Source: Sistotremastrum niveocremeum HHB9708
Taxonomy: Eukaryota; Basidiomycota; Agaricomycetes; Sistotremastrales; Sistotremastraceae
Direction of reading: 5' to 3'
Length of the DNA stretch: 64,000 nucleotides
NCBI GenBank assembly: GCA_001630475.1
Contig: KV419435.1
Coordinates: forward strand, 230,939-294,938
Shown here: positions 25,595 through 37,019 of the stretch, piece by piece
How the letters are laid out: every line of letters starts with the position of its first letter
How positions within the stretch are numbered: position 1 is the first letter of the stretch
Position numbers and translations under genes: made by a program
Notes under the pieces: generated by a model
The model's input: the letters and a program-made list of their open reading frames with translations, nothing else
Told to the model about the DNA's origin: nothing
The model's database searches: none

Positions 25595-27262
25595 ATGTGG
25601 CTTGAAGACTGCACCCCTACTGCCGACGGACTGGATCGCGACACACGACAGAATGCGGCTTGTAATTTTGGATTTCCAACCCGTCTAGGATTGAGTATCG
25701 TCGTTGAGATGGCACTCATTTCAGCGATTGCCACGGCGAGTCTGATTGGTTTCATTCTTGTGCGTCTGCCTCAGTCACCTATTACATCACACTGAACGGT
25801 TGTCCAGTATACGAATGCGAAAAAATGGCTCCGCTGGCGTGCCGCACAGCGTCGTATTTCTGACAAGTCTCGAAGGAGACCCTTCCCGTGGCCCTCTCAC
25901 TTGCTCTTCTACCTCACAACGCTTCTGGGTTTCGATTTCATAGTTTCGCTCGGTATGTTCGAACCTTGCACGCTGTGGCTGTCCCAGTCTAACCCCAGAT
26001 CCCAGGCGCTATATTTGACATTGCTTGGATCCGTGATGCTGTGCGTTTTCCTTTCGGACTTCATATATACCATGAATTAATGTGCCTGTGATTCTTAGGG
26101 TATCGTGGAAGGCCCCTTTTGCTCTGCTCAAGGTATGCAGAGAGCTTCGGCTCATTGTTTCCTCAATCTAACGCAACTTCGTAGCCGTCCTGAAACAAAC
26201 GGGCGACGTTGGCGTCGCTCTTTCGTAAGCTATTCTCTCCAACCGTTCTGTTCCATACTCATATGATATTTCAGGACACTTGTACGTGTCATTGTGGCTC
26301 TTTCTATTTAGTTTTTAACGCATATGTAGGCTCTGACTTCGCATACCTTCGCTGTGCTCTTCTTCCGATGGAAACCAAGTCGATCGCCTCTGCTCGCCTG
26401 TTTTGTCATTGGTCTTATCTGGCTGTTCCTGGGCCTCAATGACGGATTGGCATGGCACTTCCATCACACAAAAGGCCAGAAGTTGTACGGAAACACTCGC
26501 TACTGTAAGTGCTTTTTAAACTATCAATATGTAAAGCCTGATAAATGTGTAAAGGGTGTTGGATTACAACAAGCCACACAGGAAAATTCAAATATTATGG
26601 CATTGGTGCGTCAATCATCTAAATAACGATATTTGCTTACTCATGTGATGAAAAGCCCTGGAATATATTTGGATGTGGGTTACCGCCCTCATGAATATAT
26701 TCTTGTATATTCCCACAGCGCTCCTCTACTTTGGCATCATCCATCAAGAAGAGGTTGAGGTCAAAGGCCACATTAAAAGAAAATACTCATTCAATCCTCG
26801 GGGAAACCCTGATGTCAAGGGTGACCGATCTGTTGGTTGGCTCATGATGCTGTGAGTTGTATGCAGCTCGGCACCTCAGCTGTTTGCTAATGCACCATCC
26901 AGATATTCTGTCATTTATGTTGTCACGGTATGGCTTTCACCGTCTTGTCCGCTCTATGTTTATCTGACCACAAGAAATAGATTGCTCCTGTTTCTGTTGC
27001 TCGCATCATGGAAACAGTATGGGATGCAAAGGATCTGGATAAGACTGTCCCCTTCTCTGCTACTGCCATCGGTGCAGTTTTCCTGTCGTCTGGTGGCCTT
27101 CTCAACACTCTGCTATATGTCAACACTCGCAAAGACTTGTTGTTCACTCGTGAAAATGAAATTGATGAGTCAGCAAGCGAAGAGGAGTATAAGGCAGTTA
27201 GCCGGACAACGTCGCCGGAACGTGAGCTTCCATCAAATTTTGACGTGGATGCTGGGTACTAG
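25595..27262 (+). CDS. Fungal 7-TM receptor (G-protein-coupled receptor-like)
   Basis: At least nine exons starting MWLEDCTPTADGLDRDT, ending DVDAGY before TAG. Hydrophobic helices appear in order: LGLSIVVEMALISAIATASL, LLFYLTTLLGFDFIVSL, GDVGVALSTLALTSHTFAV, LLACFVIGLIWLFLGL, YIWMWVTALMNIFLYIPTAL, MLYSVIYVVTIAPVSVARI and FSATAIGAVFLSSGGLLNTL. The segments EGPFCSAQ and LKQTGDVGVALS before helix 3 fit a receptor group common in basidiomycetes and distantly like cAMP/glucose-sensing (Git3/cAR-type) receptors; that placement is from memory. The cytosolic tail (about 60 residues) is acidic and Ser/Thr-rich. One exon is only 7 nt (26275-26281) and another about 34 nt. The ligand is unknown. It is convergent with the TCD gene 179 bp away. 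Confidence 0.75.
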
Positions 27263-27440
27263 TTTTTGTGGGTTTTCTCCTCTTTTGCGTCACCTCTTTC
27301 TTGCTGTCTGAGTGATCTTGGCACGTCTCCAGTTCCGTTAGGCTATAGCTATAGGTTTAATGATATCACGTCTCTCGGGTGCAATGTTAGTAACGAATTA
27401 ATGTACTATATACCCATCGCTTTCTTCAGCCCAAATTGTC

Positions 27441-29134
27441 TTACACGCCAACCCACGTTCGCCACTCTTTGATCTCCTTGCGATGACTTTTGACGATGGC
27501 CTTGACTTCTTCGCCCCAAACTTGCGCACCCTCTTTAACATGACGCTCAGACTCTGGGATTTCCATCACGACGATATTCTCCAACGTCAAATCGCCAGCT
27601 TGATCCCACTTGACAAGAGTGGGTCGCTGAGGTATAGCATGAGGCGGGATCACGGATCGGCCACGATGGACATCCTCAAAGAGGAACGATACATCATCTT
27701 CGTCAATCGGCATGCGACTGTCCTCGTGTCAGCATGATAATCTAAGATGTAGAGGAAGAGCGCCTACTTTATCTGCGTGCCTGTGAGTTTCGCTTCTCGC
27801 ACTTGGAGATCACGAAGGAGCTTTTCGTAGAGCTTTCGACGGCCTTTGATAGGGAGTGGATTCGGGATTGGCTTTCCCGCAAGCTCGCACAGTATGTATG
27901 TCGCGATGTTTAATCCGAATATCGATGGTAGCGGTCCTATATCAGATGTCAACATCAACGATCACACTCACAAGATGTTGCTCATCTTACCTAGAACAGG
28001 AAGGATCCGTACGCGGAAGTCATCGAACACTCCGAGCTCGTTGACTGATCCTTTTGCGAATTCTTCTTCGGGGAGGGGAAGAAGTTTAACATCTCCAGGG
28101 ACTTCCGTTGAGTAAACCACAGGAATACCAAAGGAGATCCCTTTCGCTCGTAGACGTCGGCGAACAGCGCGCGCTAGAGGGTCATAGACTGTATGCGAGA
28201 TATCGCTGAAATTGCGACAATTAAATTTCAATGATGATCATAATCCGGGAGCTGCGAACCTTATTTGAATACGAGTAGGGTCGCATTTGGCACCAGCACC
28301 CATAGAAGCGAACACCTTGATGCCCTTTTCGTGACAGTATTTGAGGAGATCCACCTTGGTGCCGATGTTGTCGATGGCGTCTGATGAAAGCGTGGGTTTC
28401 AATGTTGAAACGGAGAAGAAGGAGCATACCTACGACCCAATCCACGTCATCCAGAAGCCAGCCACCGTCCTCTGCCCTCCACAGTTCGATACAGGACTCG
28501 ACTTTGATCCATTTGGAAAACGACTTGAGTGCCTTCTCCACGCACTTGACCTTGGGCGTCCCCACATCTGCAAGAGTAGCAGTTGCATGTCGATTCAGCG
28601 ATGAGAGTGTCACATAATCGAAGTCTACGAGGCGGATGCTTGAAATTCCTCTGCAAGGCTGAGCGATCAGCGACGCCCTTTACAGGAGAGAACCAATTTT
28701 ACCTACGAGCGAACAAGCATCACAGCCGCCCAGCTCCCGACCCCACCGCATCCAATGACCGCCACCTTACTTCCCCGTATTTTCTTCATGCCTTCGTCGC
28801 CAAAGAAAGCGTAGTTCCGCGTCAACTGTTCACGTATAAGAGTTTCATCGTAGTTGGATTCTTCATCAAGAATAGGCAGATCAGAGTCGGTAGCGGTCTG
28901 TACAGTACCCTTGCCAGGGAATCGCAGCGCTTCAGAGGGTCGACGAACTCTGTGGCTTTTCTGGCTTGACTCGACGTCCAATTCGTGTGCGAGGCTTTCG
29001 TTGACTTCTTCGCTGAGTTTGATTCTTCTCTGACGCCGAGAAAAAGCTTGATAAGAGAATATGGCTATCGCAGTTGCTGAAGAGGCTGCGAAGGCTGCAA
29101 TGGCCAGCTCGACGACTGGAGGTCGTCGAGACAT
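27441..29134 (-). CDS. TCD1: tRNA threonylcarbamoyladenosine dehydratase (TcdA/TCD-type, ThiF/E1-like), intact copy
   Basis: Six exons encode about 470 residues. An N-terminal hydrophobic helix (VVELAIAAFAASSATAIAIF) should anchor it in a membrane, as in yeast Tcd1/Tcd2 on the mitochondrial outer membrane. The E1-like nucleotide-binding fold follows: VAVIGCGGVGSW, IRLVDFDYVTLSSLNRHA, WVVDAIDNI, FASMGAGAKCDPTRIQISDI and FGIPVVYSTEVP, then LPSIFGLNIATYILCEL. The enzyme dehydrates t6A to its cyclic form in ANN-decoding tRNAs using ATP. The last exon (27441 to about 27728) encodes DEDDVSFLFEDVHRGRSV to WRTWVGV, which the copy at 39850 lacks. All five introns join in frame, so this is the likely functional gene. 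From 27788 outwards it lies inside the left arm of the inverted repeat. Confidence 0.88.
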
Positions 29135-29759
29135 TGCGCTTGCAGCTGACTAAGCAACTTCTGCGTCATTCTCTTAGAATCGCAGAACCAAATCGACGTT
29201 TATGCTTGCGTTTATGATATCGAACTTGTATTCCCGTCAGCGAGCCAAACAGCAAATCTGAAACCTTCTCCAGTCAGATCGCACGCAGCCATCTCTTTGA
29301 GTCCATCTTCCACAGTTTCTCTGCCCCAGTCTGCAGTTACCACAGGAGCGAGTTGAATCAAGGCAACAAACATGCGTCATTCATTGGACTCTCGACTGAA
29401 GATGACGAGGAAATGAACTGCGAGATCGCTAGCCGAGAAAGCGGCGAGAATGACTCGTCGACACTCCCAGCCTTCTACATCGAATCAATCCCCGCCAGAT
29501 AGCCAGAGGACGTCGCTGTATTATTGCGAGGGTGTTAATAGTAATGCCATCTCTTCAAAAACACAGAACACTTGCATTCCATGCCTGTCGTGACAGTCTC
29601 CGCAAAACGAAGAGAGTCGTATCACGATGTCTAGAGTTGTACGAGGTCAAGGTCATCGACGGCTGTGCAATGTGAGATGCAGAGTGTAAGGGCTGCTCGG
29701 GCCTGTTACAGTGAAGGGGGAAATATCTCTTCAGAGATCACTACATTCGTATTAGCTGC
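29135..29759. other. TCD upstream spacer (inside the inverted repeat)
   Basis: This is the 5' flank of the TCD gene and probably contains its promoter. It is present identically at 39225-39849 and only in shortened, diverged form at 50631-50969. No ORF of note. Confidence 0.4.
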
Positions 29760-30112
29760 TGAATCATTGTGAGACCATTGTGAATGATTATCTCGCACCT
29801 TCCACCCGAATGGAACCGAGAAATGAACCACCAAAAACAAACACACATTATGAGCGACGAAAGCTTCACCCAGTCGCCCCTCTCAAAATCATGAATGAGC
29901 AGGGCAAAGGGGAGAAAATACGACATCCTGATGTCGAATTCGGGGAAGACTCTCCACAAGACCACCCTCAGGCTACTGTTTGCGAGAGGAGTGAGGGGTC
30001 CCACTCTTCAGCTCGGCTCCCCATCCATCGTCGACAATCACTGACAACTGATGCCGCAGCACCAGCCACCATGGTCGTTTTCGACCCAACGGGTCAGGAA
30101 CGATGAATGGGC

Positions 30113-30134
30113 CTGCTCCTGGGCCCAGGAGCAG
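30113..30134. repeat. 22-bp perfect palindrome A1
   Basis: Arms CTGCTCC/GGAGCAG around the core TGGGCCCA form a perfect 22-bp palindrome. It is followed by AGAGCCCACA and a second short hairpin with loop TTGC. Confidence 0.85.
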
Positions 30135-30365
30135 AGAGCCCACAACAGCCTTGCGGCTGCTGCGAGAAGAGCTCCTTGCCTCCTAACAGACTGCAACAAT
30201 CAGCAACCGGGCGCCCAGCTGCCAACTGCCCGTCTGTCCGCTGCCAAAAAGACAGCCACCTCAGCTCGGCTCACCACTCATCGTCGACAATCACTGACGA
30301 CTGATGCCGCAGCACCAGCCACCATGGTCGTTTTCGACCCAACGGGTCCGGAACGATGAATGGAT

Positions 30366-30387
30366 CTGCTCCCGGGCCCAGGAGCAG
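30366..30387. repeat. 22-bp palindrome A2 (one mismatch)
   Basis: Same arms as A1 with core CGGGCCCA, so one non-matching pair. It is followed by an 8-bp perfect hairpin CAGCAACC-TTGC-GGTTGCTG. It lies exactly 253 bp after A1. Confidence 0.85.
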
Positions 30388-32074
30388 AGAGCCCACAGCA
30401 ACCTTGCGGTTGCTGCGAGAGGGGGGAGAACAAGGAAGGATGGGGAATATTCTTGGGGGCGAAAATTACTTATCCTGCGTCGTCAGCTGGGATTGAATAT
30501 TCAGCGACGAAACTCAGCAAGGGGACTGACTAGAATATACGCACCTAGTCATCCAGTAATTCTCGAAGCAGTCCATCCAACCAGAGAAGCGCAGGAGGTC
30601 CTAGTAGAAAGCCTGAGTCCAGCGGATGAAGCATCGGAAGCATCGGGAATCGGAGAGGAGAAGCACTCTTGCCGGGCGCCGAGCTACATGCCGACATCTG
30701 CTTCCGGACTTCACAGTTGCTCAGGTCGTCTACTAGTAATTTCGTGCATTTGGTGGTCTCGCCGTCACCACGCGACGATAGTTTGAGATACATGAATAAT
30801 TGTCCTCCCTCTGGATCTTTCCTTGGAAATGGAACCGAGTTCGCACTTAAATTCAGGTTTCATTCTCAGATGCTGGCGTTTCCCCATCATAAATTTGATT
30901 GGATATATGGGAATGCTCTTGGACAAAACTGAACTGCTGAGAAGCAGTGGACCTGAGGAGAGAACACTATTCTCACCGGAATATTATCGAGAGAAACCCA
31001 ACTGATGAACTCGAATGGCTTCTCTTGAGCGTCCCAAAACAAACGGATTAGCACCGCGAACTGATTATTCGTCCTCGCGGTCAGAATCTTGCAGCACCCT
31101 GAGACGTGTCCGAAGCGGTCCGTTCATTCTGCATTCCGATTTGACGAGTTTCGGCAAAATCCACAAAAAGAAGGATTTTATTTCCTGGAACGTTAGCCAG
31201 ATCGTCGAAGGGCGGATGAGCTGCGAAGCACAAGCAGAATGGGCCTATGGCCAAAGATAATCATGACATGAGACTTGAAAGCGACTGTTCATCTTCCCGA
31301 GCGTGTGGGTCTGACTTTGACGCTTTCGTTCGCAGCATACGCGGCCTAGGCAATATAGAGATGACGTGACTGCATGTTCAGTCTATCCGGCAGAGGGGTG
31401 GAAAGCTAGCAACAAGGGCAGTCAGAGCAAGGAATGTGCCTTGGGACGGATGTCGCACCAATTCGTCTGCAACACTTCGCAGCATTGGAGTCAACATAGT
31501 ACTTTGATTGTAATGAGAATCAGGCCGGAGGAGAATGTCGGACACACGCACTGTAAGGTTGAACAAACATATCTTCGAATGCCCATAAGGAGAGCGTTCC
31601 TGCCGACATTCCAGTTCGGTACCCGCGAGCCCAGACGAAACTGGTCGCAACTTTTCGTTGCGGACGCGAGCATAGAAGTTCCTGATCAAGCAGTCAGTCG
31701 TCAAAGTTCTTAACAACAATCGAGGGTCGGCTTACCCGTGCAATCGTGGAGCTCTCGCACATCTTGTCAGCCAAAGAGGTCAGGTAGGCTCATGCCCGAC
31801 GTCGAGCAGCGTGGGCGGGGTACTATAATGCGCGAAAGATCGCCCCATAACGATCAGGCCACAGCCCCAGAGACTGTCCTGGAATGCAAACCTTAGCTAA
31901 CGACGCCACGGCGTAGCATTCCGAGTCATGTTGGCTTTCGCAGAGGGGTGTTTGATGCCTTTCGTGAAAGCATTCAAGCAATGATATCTCTGGATATATG
32001 TCCTCAGTGCCGTTAAACACTTGATTCACAGAAAGGAGTACATACCTGAAGTAGATTCCATATAATTCGGACCG

Positions 32075-32460
32075 TCAATGTCCTCTGGCCTCGGAGTCTG
32101 CCAATGGTCTCCACAGTTCTTGCGAACGAATGTAGTCAGAATTACTTCGTTCAGGTCCTCCAGCCTCTTGGACGACTGCTGCCGGGCGAGCGATGCGTTC
32201 CATATCAGCAGTGGTAACTTCATATGTTCGCAGTCGACCAGACGAATGGCAGATCCGCACTGACCGGACGTCTCTCGTGCCAAAGATGAGAAAAAAAGAC
32301 TTACGACTACACGACCATCATTATTAGAACTCGATTCATCACGGTCCAGTGACTGCCCAATCTTTTTGAACGATTCACGGCAGAAAACGCGTTAGATCTT
32401 CGTAGGTGTAGTATAGCAGTAGTTGACCGTAGGTCTCCTGGCTGACTAAGCGCATCCTCA
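32075..32460 (-). pseudogene. Diverged mirror copy of the small gene at 36550-37019
   Basis: On the minus strand, LRRSNAFSAVNRSKRLG and later VTTADMERIARPAAVVQEAG align with LRKPSSAVNGSE and VPTIADATRVTCLAKVVQEA of the + strand gene at 36550. The exon-intron junction is in the matching place (GTAAGTC after GTAGTC, against GTGAGTC). The 32307-32624 frame holds exon 1 and 32075-32260 holds exon 2. An in-frame stop just before the donor suggests decay. It is the inner diverged part of the A/B inverted pair. Confidence 0.45.
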
Positions 32461-32501
32461 GGTTGCTCTTGACCAAGGAAACGCTCATTCATTCGCCCAC
32501 T

Positions 32502-33975
32502 ATGTCTCTCCTTACGATGGCACCTGAAATTCGCGAGATGATATTTGAAGCCTTCGTAGTTGACGCCATTGAGTCCTGCACCCGTACAGCGGACCGTCTC
32601 AAAATGACACTGAAAATAACACACATGTATGCGCTTTATGATATCCAGACGCTCTCACCCTTGACGTTGCAACAGATGCAGGACGATACGTACTGCCGCC
32701 TTCGACTATCATCGCTTTTGGTCGTTGATCCATCTCCATTGGCACGCGGATGCAGTCCAATTCTTTCTCGAGCGCGCTCGCGTACAGACGAATCCCGACC
32801 TCCATGTATTCTTGGATCTACAAGCGGGGGGGACGAGTAATAAAAGAAAAAAGCACCAACGTTGGGGGAAGTTTCTGGAGAAGGAGATGAAGATCATCCA
32901 GTTCCTAGGGATCAAAATCACCCTCAACCACGGAAGCCCAGTCATCGTAGCAGCCCTTCGCGATACTCCTGCGCCTCGACTCACGGGTTTCGAACTGGAT
33001 CTCGACGAAAGACAGACACATAATGCCAATATCACCCGACTCTTCAATAACGACGCCCCTTCATTGAACTCAATACGCATACATGCTCGTGCGCCATTCG
33101 ATCAGTTGCCGAACTTTGCTTCCTTGGAGGAGCTCGGGTACAGATTGACTGAAGAAAACTTCGCGGGACTACTGGAGATGTTGGAAGGGAGTCCGAGATT
33201 GAAGTACATCTCATTGAAAGGAGCTTCGCGATGGACGCCTTCGCCGCTACCTGGAGTGAATCCAGCGCTTCAAACACCAGTCGTTCTCCCGGATTGTTCA
33301 TCCTTATTCATCAGGGGCATGGATGCACGTCGCACGTGGCATATACTCCGCAACATCAGCTTTCCGGTGATGACTCGTTTGGACGTTTACGAAAGAATAT
33401 TCGAGCACGATAACAATCTCATGGGAACGATCTTCGATACGCTGCCGAAACTTCCTCAGAATCCTGAGTTACCTCCGAAAGACTATCTCTTCTTGGGCAT
33501 ACGACCTAATCTCATCTGCATCGAGCTCAAAGGTTACCGATACCAATGCAACTGGACGAACCTCCACTTCCAAAATCTCACGGACGGTGCAGGTGCCCAC
33601 CTTCTCTTCTCGTTCGTCATCGACGCCATTACTGCTCCAGCGAATGTTCTCCATCTCCAACCTCCAAAACTTCATATCGAAAATAATATCACTCTCGAAG
33701 AAGACAACCCTCTATCGCTGGATCTACACGATCTCACTGTCTTGTTGGTTCGAATCTTCGACGCGTACCCACTCGTCGAGGAGCTGTGCCTTTCAGGGAA
33801 CACGGCCTTCATTACGCAGCAGCTTCGCCACACCCATACGCAATCGCTTCCGTTATTGGCCACTTTGAAGCTCGAGAAGAACTTACGACACAATATTCCA
33901 CAAACTTATGACGCAGAATCGGTCAACGCACTCGAAAGGACTCGGAATCTTGAGATAGTCAACTCTTTTCTTTAG
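32502..33975 (+). CDS. F-box/LRR-like family protein, copy 1 (474 aa)
   Basis: Exon 1 is 32502-32626, the intron 32627-32675 (49 nt) and exon 2 32676-33975. The product starts MSLLTMAPEIREMIFEAFV, an F-box-like helix, then ICRTIRTAAFDYHRFWSLIH, a pattern usual after F-boxes of mushroom fungi. The rest has leucine-rich segments (RLKYISLKGASRW, LPDCSSLFIRGMDARRTW, LVEELCLSGNT). The gene at 58451-59926 encodes a homologue of exactly the same length, with its intron at the same place and phase (125 nt after the ATG), which supports start and splicing. F-box proteins recruit targets to SCF ubiquitin ligases; assignment here rests on layout, not a clear consensus match. It sits in the loop of the inverted repeat. 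Confidence 0.7.
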
Positions 33976-36549
33976 GATGGGTAAACATAGCTGACGCCAT
34001 TGTGTTGTTGGGGTTACTTCTGTCTATCGCTGTTCGTCTTCTGTTTCGCTTTGAAATTGCCGGACTTGGTGTTTGAGAATGTTATTGATGAATATTACAA
34101 TACAGTTGTCAATGTGATAATATCCCTCAAAAGCGTGACCGCTTTGAGTCGTAGCAGCATAAAAGCTCCAGTTCCTCTTTGAGAGTCAAACGTGAATTAA
34201 CACGCCATAAATCCGTCTTCGATTTGCTTCTAAAGAGGCTTTGATTATCCGCCGACATAAGTGGCCTACTCTTGATGTCCTGTCAGCGGCTTCAATCTTG
34301 GCCTTTACTTCTTCATCGTGAGCTCGCGCATCTTCTCCGACCTGACCCTCGGCTTTTAGGAGGTCCATCTCAATGGTATACTTTTTCACTCGGTTTCAGT
34401 CTTGGGTGACGCGGGAGGACAGCTTGATATGCAAGAGAAGACGACGTGATCGTCGCATAGGTGCTAGGTGCTAGCCTGATAGTCGGCGAGACATCCGTGC
34501 TGATCGACGGCGTCAGCGTTATGACAAGACGAAGAAAAGGTGCGGAGAAGGTGCAGACCTGGCAAAGGGGCATTCTTTCTTCATTGCATCCATCACAAGC
34601 AAGACGAACGAACTCGGTAGCAGTCCTAAATCATTTATCGACGTGTATGCATGATCTTGCATCGGCACGAAAAGTTTCTGACAATGCGTATCAATGAAAT
34701 CAAACGCCCCAGTAGCAGCGGAAGCACAAACTATTTGACGATGCTACCGGGTTCAATCCTCTAGCATCCTTTCAGAAGCGCTGCCTGCTCTGGGCAAAGG
34801 AGAGTATATGCTGGCGGAGAAGCTTAGCGAGGTCCCTCTTAGCTTTGCGCTCTCCCTTCGGCGAACTCGGGCGACATCGGGCGACATCGGAAAGAGAGGG
34901 GGTGCATTTGAGGACACCTAAGCCGCGAAACTTAGAATGAATGATCTGATGAAGACTGAACAGCATGCTTTTCACGTCATGGTGGTCGAGGACCGTTAGT
35001 CTGAATCTGCGGATCGATTTGAGGAGGTGAAGAACAGGTGGAATGGTGTGGGACCTACGCATGACTCGATGTTCCATGGACGCAGAAGAGGGATCAAGCT
35101 AGGTGTCGTCCAGAGATTCGGAGGCAGAGAATATGCGTCTCAGACTGTCGAGCATCGGAAGCTGAGCTATCCCACATATCATTGAAGGCTTGTGTCGGAG
35201 AGAGCGATGGTGCGTTATCGCGTCATATGGCTGCACTCCACTCTATAACAAATAGTCTCGAGATTCGTACGCCTTTGACTATTTCTGTGGAACGTGCATG
35301 AGAACGAAATTAGTATCAACTGGTCGACACGCACACTTGATGGCCTGGTGGATCGCTGTCTTAACTCGCCTCTGCCTGTGTTGATGAAAGACATGAGCAC
35401 AAAACTCCACAGTTAATGGCTCGTGATGCCCGAACAGAGTGCGCATTGAGGGGTCCTGACACAGGCGTGAATATTCACACTTTGACTTCGTCTCAATCTC
35501 TGACTCACCCAGCACATGATGCATGTTGCTTTCACCAGGACGTAGTCGCAAAGGCGAGATTAGGGTGAGGTACGGGCGCAGAATCTTCTTCGGGTGGCAT
35601 AAACTGTTGTCAACACGCGAGCTGAGGAATCTTCAAGTGTTCGGAAGATATCGCTGACGTGACAGAAGGATCAGGATATCGTCAGAGAGGTAGAGATATA
35701 GTTGCGGGGCTTACATGACCATGGGTACGACCACGCTCTGCCTCTAAGTTAATGGGAATTGCGGATATTTTATGCTTTTCTGCCTCTGTCTCGAGAGTGT
35801 CGGATGTAGAGGGTCGCGCTCATACCACCTGACATGCAGTTGAATCTTCTATTCATGCGAGGAGAGACCAGCGTACCTACAATCTGACCCAAGTCATTCA
35901 GATGTCAAATGCTTTCCTCTACTATACCATCCGCAGTCCAAGACACGATGGGATTGGTAATGGTATTTTCTCTCGGCATTTCACCTTCGGGATTATCAAC
36001 GACTTGGATGACAATTGAGTGACAGAAGGGTCATACCATTGAGATTCGGCGAATAGACATTCGATATTCGCCTACGTGGCCTTTCATAAGCGACACTCTG
36101 CAGGGAAGAAATATACAAACGAACGGATAAGCATCGCTGGTCGTCCAAATCCCAACATCATGACATCCAGCCACTGCCACATTAGTTCAAAGATTTTCTT
36201 GAAGCATGTCCCGCAGAAGAAGCTGAAGGAACACACGGACCATTCCCAAGCCAGTTTTTCGCGATCAAACGCTTCATCAAGACTAGGAAATCAAGAGAGA
36301 TGCCATCTGTTGTGAAATGGCCAGAAAACGACGGGTTTTGAACTTTGGTAGATTTGAAGACTGCTCTGAGGGTTTTCGGACGGGGCGCGACTTCAAGTTT
36401 CAAGCGTTAGAATTGGAGGTGAGGACTGCGGGGGTCAGAACATTCGTGCGTTCGCTGAAAATTTGAGACTGAGAGAGACGTTGACATTGCAGAATGTAGA
36501 CTTTGCATTGGACCAAGACGATTGAGAGCGAGAACGACGACCTCGGCGG
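33976..36549. other. Gene-poor stretch with coding fragments
   Basis: No intact gene is supported over 2.6 kb. Fragments with protein-like texture occur on the minus strand: 34186-34389 (basic, helical, ending RRRIYGVLIHV) and 34772-35077. A 12-bp direct repeat (TCGGGCGACATC) occurs near 34866. I read this as decayed gene material in the loop of the inverted repeat. Confidence 0.4.
34772..35077 (-). pseudogene. Possible F-box/LRR-type gene fragment
   Basis: The frame includes LHLLKSIRRFRLTVLDHHDV, a leucine-rich pattern like those in fungal F-box/LRR proteins, then a basic end. There is no start domain and no adjoining exons were found. It shows no close match to the 474-aa family in this window. 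Confidence 0.25.
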
Positions 36550-37019
36550 ATGGCCGTCGGAGACGACACTCGCAGATCAGAGCCGCGACCATCAATGTCC
36601 CTACGAAAGCCGTCTTCTGCTGTGAATGGCTCAGAGATATGCGCAGTGACGAGACCTGGTCCAGTGCGCTCTATCGTTGGTCGTGTGATAGTGAGTCATA
36701 CTTTGTCGTCATTCGCGGATGACCCTCACCAAGAAATAGCCTGACGGCGGACTCTCTTATGATATTCTCTCTATCAACAGTCTGGTGTCCCGACAATTGC
36801 TGATGCAACACGCGTTACTTGTCTAGCAAAAGTCGTCCAAGAGGCTGAAGGGCTCAAACGAAACGCTGCTCCATCGGATATTTCTATCGAAAGCTGGAAG
36901 CCGGAGCCTAGGGATGGTGGCTGCCCGGATTATAAGGATTCGCCTTCAGGTATGCCCCTTTTGCTTTGCACCACGTATCTAAAGCTCTGACAATATTTCC
37001 TCAAAGATGGTACTCCTTG
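36550..37019 (+). CDS. Small hypothetical protein of repeat block B, about 100 aa
   Basis: Three exons can be joined. Exon 1 starts MAVGDDTRRSEPRPSMSLRK and ends GRVI. An intron starts GTGAGTC (about 36691) and ends at the CAG before 36781. Exon 2 runs SGVPTIADATRVTCLAKVVQ to YKDSPS, and a last short exon encodes DGTP-stop after an intron starting GTATGCC. The family is unrecognised. A diverged mirror copy exists at 32075-32460. Clean splice sites and the conserved junction favour a real gene; the start could lie further upstream. Confidence 0.4.

Larger units (their letters stand above)
27788..30715 (+). repeat. Left arm of a 2,928-bp inverted repeat
   Basis: This arm pairs with 38269-41196 read in reverse; coordinates of matching points always sum to 68984, so there are no indels. 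Frames in several phases on both strands translate identically, and the stretches I compared base by base are identical. It holds most of the TCD gene, a 620-bp spacer and the start of repeat unit A. At the outer edge (27787) and inner edge (30716) similarity continues but with many differences. Confidence 0.93.
29760..32290. repeat. Repeat unit, copy A
   Basis: Non-coding repeat unit shared with copies B (about 36550-39225, reversed), C (47341-49590) and D (50970-51800, partial). It starts near AGCTTCACCCAGTC (29868). It carries two tandem 253-bp modules, each with a GC-rich palindrome (30113-30134 and 30366-30387), and continues through diverged sequence to about 31890 (shared with B and C) and 32290 (shared with B only). 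Overlapping short frames such as 30051-30359 encode low-complexity peptides repeated in all copies; I read them as non-coding. No transposase or reverse transcriptase is present. Confidence 0.8.

Noticed and set aside
30051-30786. Repeated frames in the units (start MPQHQPPWSFSTQRVRNDEW) as a real gene family
   Set aside because: They overlap in several phases, span palindromes and tandem modules, and vary by module number. No known domain or splice structure was found.
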